Positions 1 to 5,396 of a stretch of DNA of 7,086 nucleotides are shown here, one piece after another (within the stretch, counting starts at the first letter, position 1; every line of letters starts with the position of its first letter). Below the pieces are notes generated by a model, which saw only the letters and a program-made list of their open reading frames with translations, was not told the origin of the DNA and did not search any database. The stretch covers positions 1,478 to 8,563 of the forward strand of contig DHGB01000049.1 of assembly GCA_002402535.1 (NCBI GenBank), read 5' to 3'. Origin of the DNA: Candidatus Shapirobacteria bacterium UBA4809. Its GTDB lineage: Bacteria; Patescibacteriota; Microgenomatia; UBA12405. Both the position numbers and the translations under genes were made by a program.

Positions 1-807
1 CTTCTCGAGGATAAAATTAAGTTTTACCAGCTTTGCCAAAAAAACAATCTACCCCAAATTCCCGCTTTTATCGCTCCATTTACTCAAAATAATTTTTCAA
101 AAGCCCAAAAGCTCTTTGGTCAAAAAATCGTTACCCAAACTCATTTTGGTTGGGCTGGCAACAGTACCCATCTGGCCTTAAATTACTCTGACATTAATCA
201 CCAAATTGCCGACCAAACCATGACCAAATTTTCCCCTTTTAAAAATGGATATTCACTCCTAAACAATTGCTGTCTCACCCGCCATGGCCTCCTCCAAAGT
301 CCGCCCGCCCTCCAGTATACTGGTCTCAAATCTCTCACCAGAAATCCCTTTGCTACCGTCGGCCGACAATGGCCCTCTCATGCTCCTACTGAAATTATTA
401 ATAAAATTAATCAAATAACAGCTGAATTTTCTAAAAAAATTCTCGAGCCCTTAAATTATCAAGGTTTTTTTGGCCTCGATTTTTTAATTTCGGATAATGA
501 AATTTATCTCTTAGAATGTAATCCTCGCCTCACTGCCTCCTTTGCTTTTTATACCCAGATGGAGTTAACCAATAATTTAACCCCTCTGTTTTATTTTCAT
601 CTGGCCGAATTTATAGATTTAAACTATCAAATAGACCTAAGCACAGAGCAAAAAAGATTTTATAATCAAAATTTAATTGGCTCAGAAATCACTCTTAGAA
701 ACGGGCGGGGGACAACTATTAAAAAATTAACTGATTTTAAAATTTTTTCAAAAAATATTAATCCTCCGATTATTGATCCCCGTATTATCAGAAAATTAAA
801 AACATGA
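1..807 (+). CDS. ATP-grasp superfamily ligase, 5'-truncated (C-terminal 268 residues)
   Basis: The frame is open from base 1 to the TGA at 805-807, so the true start lies upstream of the window. ATG 220 is only an internal Met, because ATP-grasp-like sequence continues before it. Numbering from base 1, residues 43-57 (IVTQTHFGWAGNSTH) look like the glycine-rich ATP-binding loop. Residues 155-176 carry the core signature: GFFGLD, then ECNPR, with E172 and N174 in the positions that bind Mg-ATP in this superfamily. Residues 100-124 (PP..QYTG...VGRQW) are a block I associate with uncharacterised ATP-grasp proteins. Family members use ATP to join a carboxylate to an amine or thiol through an acyl-phosphate; the substrate here is unknown. 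It is not an obvious D-Ala-D-Ala ligase, since the usual EINTxPG motif is replaced by ECNPRLTAS. Its stop overlaps the ftsW start by 4 nt, suggesting co-translation. The superfamily call is strong; the specific function is open. Confidence 0.85.
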   Translation, partial: LLEDKIKFYQLCQKNNLPQIPAFIAPFTQNNFSKAQKLFGQKIVTQTHFGWAGNSTHLALNYSDINHQIADQTMTKFSPFKNGYSLLNNCCLTRHGLLQSPPALQYTGLKSLTRNPFATVGRQWPSHAPTEIINKINQITAEFSKKILEPLNYQGFFGLDFLISDNEIYLLECNPRLTASFAFYTQMELTNNLTPLFYFHLAEFIDLNYQIDLSTEQKRFYNQNLIGSEITLRNGRGTTIKKLTDFKIFSKNINPPIIDPRIIRKLKT

Positions 808-1934
808 GAGTCTCCCCCCTGCTCACCTACGCCTCTACTCTTTCCTTGGTTGGTCTTCTCTTTATTTCCTCTTCTTCTCTCTTTGAAGCTGAAAATACCA
901 TTGGTGATCCCTATTTTTTTCTAAAAAAGCAACTTCTTTGGCTCCTGATTGGATTTGTGGCTTTATTTATTACCTCAAAAATTGATCTGACCACCGTCGT
1001 CAATAATTCTTTTCGTTTTTATCTATTATCGATAATTTTACTGATTTTGGTCCTAATTCCCGGAATTGGTTTTAAGTCGCTCGGAGCTAGGCGTCAGATT
1101 GATCTGGGCTTTATCAATTTTCAACCCTCTGAACTTTTTAAACTGGCGTCAATCATTTTTTTTCCTTATTTATTTTCCTTAACCGAAAAAAGAAACTTGG
1201 GAAATTTAGCTCTCTACCTGGGAATTCCCTTTATTTTAATTATATTGGAACCAAATTTAAGTACCGCCGCCATGATTGCCGCTATTGTCATCACCATTTA
1301 TTATTTATCTGGAGCTGAAATTATCAGTCTTTTTTTTGCCGGATTTACGGTTGTAATTTTAAGCTTAGCCTTAATTGCTATTTCGCCTTATCGTCTCAAC
1401 CGGGTCAAAACCCTTCTCAATCAGCAGCAAAATGAAGACCTCAGTTATCACAGCGAGCAAATGATTCTTTCTCTCGCCTCCGGCTCCTGGTCCGGAAAGG
1501 GTTTTGCCAACTCAGACCACAAATATAAATTTCTCCCCAAAATTAGCACCGATTCCATCCTGGCTATAATTGGTGAAGAAATAGGTTTTGTTGGTTTAAC
1601 TCTAATTACATATCTTTTTTTACTCCTAATCTCCCGCCTAATTCGTATTTCCCAGGTTGCCTTAGACCCTTGGGAAAAGCTGGTTGTCGGCGGGATTGCC
1701 TGCTGGATTGCCTATCAAGGACTAATTAATTTTGCCGCTATTGTCGCCATAATTCCCCTAACCGGGATTCCCTTTCCCTTTATTGCCTATGGCGGTTCTT
1801 CTCTTATCAGCCTCTTTGCTGCCTTAGGCCTGGCTATAAACATCGAAAATAAATACGCAAAATTGTTATACTTTAAAAATGACCGAAACGAGAAAGATAA
1901 TCCTCACCGGTACCCATCTCACTCCCGCCATTGA
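804..1934 (+). CDS. ftsW: FtsW, septal peptidoglycan glycosyltransferase (SEDS family)
   Basis: This 376-residue polytopic membrane protein has about ten hydrophobic segments, the first at residues 5-24 and the last two near 291-318 and 326-347. SEDS landmarks appear in order: FLKKQLLW (39-46), GARRQIDLG (94-102) followed by FQPSELFKLA (106-115), EPNLSTA (149-155), PYRLNR (195-200), the segment around STDSILAIIGEEIG (248-261), and GIPFPFIAYGGSS (321-333). D250 aligns with the essential Asp of the large extracytoplasmic loop (D297 of E. coli FtsW by my alignment). In characterised homologues FtsW polymerises lipid II at the septum with a partner class B PBP, which is not in this window. FtsW is preferred over RodA because murG, ftsA and ftsZ follow directly. 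The ATG at 804 sits in an ATGA overlap with the previous stop and has no Shine-Dalgarno site. The last 18 residues are hydrophilic and encoded in the overlap with murG. Confidence 0.93.
   Translation: MRVSPLLTYASTLSLVGLLFISSSSLFEAENTIGDPYFFLKKQLLWLLIGFVALFITSKIDLTTVVNNSFRFYLLSIILLILVLIPGIGFKSLGARRQIDLGFINFQPSELFKLASIIFFPYLFSLTEKRNLGNLALYLGIPFILIILEPNLSTAAMIAAIVITIYYLSGAEIISLFFAGFTVVILSLALIAISPYRLNRVKTLLNQQQNEDLSYHSEQMILSLASGSWSGKGFANSDHKYKFLPKISTDSILAIIGEEIGFVGLTLITYLFLLLISRLIRISQVALDPWEKLVVGGIACWIAYQGLINFAAIVAIIPLTGIPFPFIAYGGSSLISLFAALGLAINIENKYAKLLYFKNDRNEKDNPHRYPSHSRH
1867..1872 (+). promoter_or_regulatory. Possible -10 box (TATACT) before murG
   Basis: TATACT matches the sigma-70 -10 consensus at 5 of 6 positions and lies 6 nt before the murG ATG, inside ftsW. 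If used, transcription would start at or next to the ATG and give a leaderless murG message. No good -35 is apparent and such hexamers arise by chance in AT-rich DNA, so support is weak. Confidence 0.25.
1879..1934 (+). other. ftsW/murG out-of-frame coding overlap (56 nt)
   Basis: These bases are read in two frames. They encode FtsW residues 359-376 plus its stop, and MurG residues 1-18, which include the His-containing first loop (H13). The MurG reading is the constrained one. The FtsW reading is a charged tail beyond the last membrane segment with no recognisable motif. The arrangement makes re-initiation or ribosome backtracking at the murG start plausible. Confidence 0.85.
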
Positions 1935-2958
1935 ATTTATCAACCAATTAAAAACAGACCCAGAAATTGATTGGGAAATTTATTATCTTGGCCGTCTTTT
2001 CAATTCCAGTATCTCAAGAGAGCCTTCAATTGAATCCACTATTATTCCCAAAATAGGGATAAAATTTTACGGTATCAACTGCGGTAAATTCGACCGTCGC
2101 TGGCTACCAAACACCATCAAAGGCCTCCCTCAAATATATTTGGGTTTTAAGCAGGCTCATCGCCTTATCAAAAAAATAAAACCCCACCTGGTTGTCTCTT
2201 TTGGCGGTTATGTTTCCGTTCCCGTCATCATCGCCGCAGCTACTCAAAAGATCGTGTCCTTAACTCATGAGCAAACTCAAACCCTCAGTCTGGCCACCAA
2301 AATAAATGCCCTCTTTTGTCGCTATGTGGCCCTTTCTTTTCCTCTCAAAACTAATTCAGACAAATATCTAGTTACCGGCAACCTCCTGAGACGAGAAATA
2401 TTTAATTCTCATTCAAAAAAATTTGAAAGAGAAAAATTTAATTTAAAAAAATTTCCTTTATTATTTTTTACTGCCGGCAATCAAGGTTCACACCATCTCA
2501 ATCTTATTTTAAAAAATTTGCTACCAGATCTATCCCTAAAATACACCATAATTCATCAATGTGGTCAAAAAGATTATCCCTTTTTTAAAAAACTTGCCTC
2601 GAAATACCCCAATTATCTCGCCATTAACTATATCGATGGGAGCGATATTGGCTGGGTTTTTCATCACTGCCGCGTTATTATCAGCCGTGCTGGGGCCAAT
2701 ACCATTCAGGAGATAGAGGCTTTAAAATTATTTTCGATTATTATTCCTCTACCAATTAGTCAGCAGGACGAGCAGTTAAAAAATGCTCTTTGGCTCCAAA
2801 AAAAATCTCCTCAATCTACTATCATTATAAAAGATGCCGATATTACCGAAGAAAAATTAACCAAGGCTATTAAAATTTTAGTTTCAAAAAAAAGAAAATC
2901 GACTATCAAATCAGCTTCTCCTAATCTTAGGCTATTAAAACTGATCAAAAGGCTCTAA
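1879..2958 (+). CDS. murG: MurG, UDP-GlcNAc:lipid I N-acetylglucosaminyltransferase
   Basis: This 359-residue GT-B protein matches the MurG pattern and normal family length. MurG adds GlcNAc to lipid I on the inner face of the cytoplasmic membrane, making lipid II, the FtsW substrate. N-domain: GTHLTPA (11-17) is the first loop with the conserved His (H13), SFGGYVSVP (107-115) is the second glycine loop, and HEQ lies at 130-132. C-domain: TAGNQGSHHLN (198-208) corresponds to the usual GGSQGA loop, SRAGANTIQEIEAL (269-282) is the UDP-GlcNAc-binding segment with E278, and QQDEQLKNA (295-303) corresponds to DHQxxNA. The first loop is degenerate compared with the usual GGTGGH. The C-terminus (337-359) is strongly basic and ends in a leucine/lysine helix. 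The ATG at 1879 lies inside ftsW and gives a normal beta-strand (RKIILTG) right after the start. A TATACT box lies 6 nt upstream; no Shine-Dalgarno site is visible. Confidence 0.92.
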   Translation: MTETRKIILTGTHLTPAIEFINQLKTDPEIDWEIYYLGRLFNSSISREPSIESTIIPKIGIKFYGINCGKFDRRWLPNTIKGLPQIYLGFKQAHRLIKKIKPHLVVSFGGYVSVPVIIAAATQKIVSLTHEQTQTLSLATKINALFCRYVALSFPLKTNSDKYLVTGNLLRREIFNSHSKKFEREKFNLKKFPLLFFTAGNQGSHHLNLILKNLLPDLSLKYTIIHQCGQKDYPFFKKLASKYPNYLAINYIDGSDIGWVFHHCRVIISRAGANTIQEIEALKLFSIIIPLPISQQDEQLKNALWLQKKSPQSTIIIKDADITEEKLTKAIKILVSKKRKSTIKSASPNLRLLKLIKRL

Positions 2959-2967
2959 AATTAATCT

Positions 2968-4221
2968 ATGCAACATTTTAAAATAATTAATTGTCTTGAC
3001 ATTGGCACCTCAAAAATAACAACTATCACCGGACAATTTCCCGAAAACGAAAGCAAGATAAATATTGTCGGCGTCGCCTCTATTCCCGCTGTTGGTTTTA
3101 AAAAAGGCCAAATTATAAACTTAGAGCAAGCCTCAAAAACCATCACTGATTGTATCGAATCGACCGAAAGAATGGCTGGTTTTCAAATCAACCATGCCTA
3201 TATCTGTCTGACTGCCCCCCACCTTGAATCGATAAATTCCAAAGGGGTAACGGCTGTCTCAGGGACAAATGGTGAAATTACCACCGCTGATATTGAGCGG
3301 GCTGTTGAAGCTGCCAAAGCTATCTCCCTGCCGGCGAACAAGGAAATAATCCATGTCATTCCCCGTCTCTTTACAGTTGATGGTCAAGAGGGGGTCATTG
3401 ATCCCGTGGGAATGAGTGGGATCCGCCTCGAAGTCGAAACTCATTTAATTTTAGCCTCAACTCCTTCTCTAAAAAATCTCTATAAATGTCTTGAAGATAT
3501 TGGCATAAAAGTCGACGGCCTCGTCTATTCAGGTCTTAGCGCCGCTAAAGCTTGTTTGACCGAAACAGAAACAGAGCTCGGTGTTGCCCTCATCGATATT
3601 GGTGGAAGTAACACTACTTTGACTATTTTTCAGGAATCATCGCCAATTTTTTCCGGCGTTATCCCCATCGGTGCCAATAATATTACGAACGACCTCGCCA
3701 TTGGCCTCCGCCTCCCACTTCAAGATTCAGAAAAAATAAAAATTAAACTCAAAGCCTATGCCGATAAAAAAGGTTTTGAAGATGAAATTGAATTAACTCA
3801 TCTGGGGATTATCGGAGAAGATAAGAAAAAAATTTCTTTTTCGACAACAGTTAATGGCATTATCAAAGCCCGGCTTGAAGAAATTTTTGGATTTATTTAC
3901 GATCAAATAGAAGATAATGATTTTAAAAATTCTATCCCAGCAGGTATTGTCCTCACGGGTGGGGGAGCCCAAACTATATTAGCCAAAGAAGTCTGTAGTG
4001 ATATTATTCCCTTACCTGTCAGAATCGCTGAGCCACCGCGTCTCGGAGGCCTGGTTGATGACATCACTAATCCAGCTTTCTCGAGTACCATCGGTACTAT
4101 TTTATATTTTCAAAATAATAAAAGCCCCGTCAAATCAAAAGGGGCCAATAAAAAAACAAAAATTTCTTTTGAAGGAATTTTTGGTCGACTAAAAAGTTTT
4201 ATTGAACCACTTTTACCATAA
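2968..4221 (+). CDS. ftsA: FtsA, actin-like membrane tether of the Z-ring
   Basis: This 417-residue protein is of normal FtsA length. Actin-fold motifs are in place: phosphate-1 LDIGTSK (10-16), phosphate-2 LIDIGGSNTTLTIF (208-221) and the adenosine motif GIVLTGGGAQ (326-335). The stretch from about residue 85 to 165 corresponds to the FtsA-specific 1C (SHS2) domain that replaces actin subdomain 1B, which separates it from MreB and DnaK. A poorly conserved Lys/Ser/Asn-rich linker (about 384-399) leads to a C-terminal amphipathic helix, FEGIFGRLKSFIEPLL (401-416), matching the usual membrane-targeting sequence. In known systems FtsA binds the FtsZ C-terminal peptide and attaches the filament to the membrane. 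It lies 9 nt after murG and 2 nt before ftsZ, the classical pairing. The nearest AAAAGG is about 15 nt before the ATG, too far to be a convincing Shine-Dalgarno site. Confidence 0.95.
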   Translation: MQHFKIINCLDIGTSKITTITGQFPENESKINIVGVASIPAVGFKKGQIINLEQASKTITDCIESTERMAGFQINHAYICLTAPHLESINSKGVTAVSGTNGEITTADIERAVEAAKAISLPANKEIIHVIPRLFTVDGQEGVIDPVGMSGIRLEVETHLILASTPSLKNLYKCLEDIGIKVDGLVYSGLSAAKACLTETETELGVALIDIGGSNTTLTIFQESSPIFSGVIPIGANNITNDLAIGLRLPLQDSEKIKIKLKAYADKKGFEDEIELTHLGIIGEDKKKISFSTTVNGIIKARLEEIFGFIYDQIEDNDFKNSIPAGIVLTGGGAQTILAKEVCSDIIPLPVRIAEPPRLGGLVDDITNPAFSSTIGTILYFQNNKSPVKSKGANKKTKISFEGIFGRLKSFIEPLLP

Positions 4222-4223
4222 AT

Positions 4224-5372
4224 ATGGGACTTATCAAAACGCTTACTGGTCAATTTGCCAAAATCAAGGTAGTGGGCATTGGTGGTGGGGGCAATAATGC
4301 CGTTAATTCAATGATTTCTGAAGAAGAAATAAAGGGAGTTGATTTTGTCGCCATTAATACTGATTCTCAGGCATTATTAAACTCTCTCGCTCCCATAAAA
4401 ATCCAAATCGGAGAAAAAATTACCAAAGGCCTCGGTGCTGGAGGCGATCCTTCCATTGGTCAAGAGGCTGCGCAGGAATCAAAAGAGCGTATCAAAGAAG
4501 TCCTCGAAGGGACCGATATGCTTTTTATCACTGGAGGTATGGGTGGAGGTACCTGTACTGGGGCTGCTCCCATCATTGCTGAAATTGCCAAAAAAGAACT
4601 CGGAATCTTAACTATCGCGGTCGTTACCAAACCTTTTTTATTTGAAGGTACCCGGCGCATGAGCAAGGCCGACGAGGGACTCTCGCGTTTACGCCAGCAG
4701 GTAGATACTCTAATTGTTATTCCCAATCAACGAGTCATGGAAGTCGTAAATTCGCAGGCAACTCTTCTTGAAGCCTTTAAAATTGCTGATTCTGTCCTAA
4801 CCAGGGGCACCAAAGCCATAGCTGATTTAATTACAGTCCCTGGACTTATAAATTTAGATTTTGCCGATATTAAATCAATTATGAATAACGCCGGCTCAGC
4901 TCTGATGGGAGTCGGTGAGGCCGAGGGAGCCAATAAAGCTCAAGATGCTGTTGAGGCCGCTATAGATTCACCCCTAGTCGAGGTTAATATTGATGGTGCC
5001 CGGGGAGTTCTTATTAACATCACAGGTGGACCTGATCTAACCATGTCAGAAATTGAGCAGTCCGCCAAAACTATCACCGCCCATGTTGCTCCTGATGCCA
5101 ATGTCATTTTTGGAGCTTCAATAGATCCCGATCTTACCGATAAAATAAAAGTAACCGTCATTGCTACCGGCTTTGATTCGAGCAAATCTTCAACCTACTC
5201 CTCTTACAAAAAACCTTTATCACTCCAAAAGCCCCTTCTCGAAGTTGATCCAGATACTCAAAAAGAAATTGACCCCAAACTTCAAAATCTCCTGGCTGAC
5301 CAAGAAGTGCCAGAAGGTATCGACATCGAAGATGAATTCGACATTCCCGCCTTTTTGAGAAAAAATAATTAA
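4224..5372 (+). CDS. ftsZ: FtsZ, tubulin-like cell division GTPase
   Basis: This 382-residue protein is of typical FtsZ length. It polymerises with GTP at midcell and organises the divisome. Visible motifs: T1 loop GIGGGGNNAVN (18-28), NTDSQAL (45-51), T3 region GLGAGGDP (69-76), tubulin signature GGMGGGTCTGAAP (104-116), TKPFLFEGTRRM (135-146), and T7 loop NLDFADI (210-216), whose D212 and D215 complete the GTPase site of the next subunit. A low-conservation linker from about 318 to 370 ends in DIPAFLRK (373-380), the conserved C-terminal peptide that binds FtsA, so the ring-tether interface is intact. One oddity is Cys111 (TGT at 4554-4556), where the signature normally has Gly (GGGTGTG). 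The ATG at 4224 follows the ftsA stop by 2 nt without a Shine-Dalgarno site, which suggests translational coupling. Confidence 0.97.
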   Translation: MGLIKTLTGQFAKIKVVGIGGGGNNAVNSMISEEEIKGVDFVAINTDSQALLNSLAPIKIQIGEKITKGLGAGGDPSIGQEAAQESKERIKEVLEGTDMLFITGGMGGGTCTGAAPIIAEIAKKELGILTIAVVTKPFLFEGTRRMSKADEGLSRLRQQVDTLIVIPNQRVMEVVNSQATLLEAFKIADSVLTRGTKAIADLITVPGLINLDFADIKSIMNNAGSALMGVGEAEGANKAQDAVEAAIDSPLVEVNIDGARGVLINITGGPDLTMSEIEQSAKTITAHVAPDANVIFGASIDPDLTDKIKVTVIATGFDSSKSSTYSSYKKPLSLQKPLLEVDPDTQKEIDPKLQNLLADQEVPEGIDIEDEFDIPAFLRKNN

Positions 5373-5380
5373 GGTTATAG

Positions 5381-5386
5381 TATAAT
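5381..5386 (+). promoter_or_regulatory. Probable -10 box (TATAAT) for ileS
   Basis: A perfect TATAAT lies in the 24-nt ftsZ-ileS gap, ending 10 nt before the ileS ATG. A start site about 7 nt downstream would leave a leader of only a few bases. A TTGAGA (5355-5360, 5 of 6 to the -35 consensus) sits inside the end of ftsZ, but its 20-nt spacing is longer than the usual 17. The box is flanked by complementary arms TATAG (5376-5380) and CTATA (5390-5394). The sequence match is seen; promoter activity is inferred. Read-through from ftsZ is equally possible because no terminator separates the genes. Confidence 0.45.
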
Positions 5387-5396
5387 TTCCTATATT

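Noticed and set aside
220..222. ATG as a possible start of the ATP-grasp gene
   Set aside because: The frame is open back to base 1, and residues encoded by 1-219 include the glycine-rich ATP-binding region, so this is an internal Met.
1..807. D-alanine-D-alanine ligase (ddl), expected in a dcw cluster and also ATP-grasp
   Set aside because: The Ddl signature EINTxPG is not present; the motif here is ECNPRLTAS and the middle region does not resemble Ddl.
805..1934. TGA recoding (TGA=Gly), known in some CPR lineages
   Set aside because: TGA ends the ATP-grasp gene and ftsW at sensible positions, and no in-frame TGA occurs within conserved genes.
2961..3444. Reverse-strand open frames opposite ftsA
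   Set aside because: They are antisense shadows of a conserved gene, without a plausible start region or motif.
4460..5185. Reverse-strand open frames opposite ftsZ
   Set aside because: They are low-complexity mirrors of the ftsZ codons with no recognisable domain, and ftsZ itself is unmistakable on the + strand.
5373..5396. T-box riboswitch or attenuator for ileS
   Set aside because: The gap is only 24 nt and is preceded by ftsZ coding sequence; there is no room for a T-box leader.
5373..5396. Terminator between ftsZ and ileS
   Set aside because: The only inverted repeat has 5-bp AT-rich arms (TATAG/CTATA) with no following T-run.
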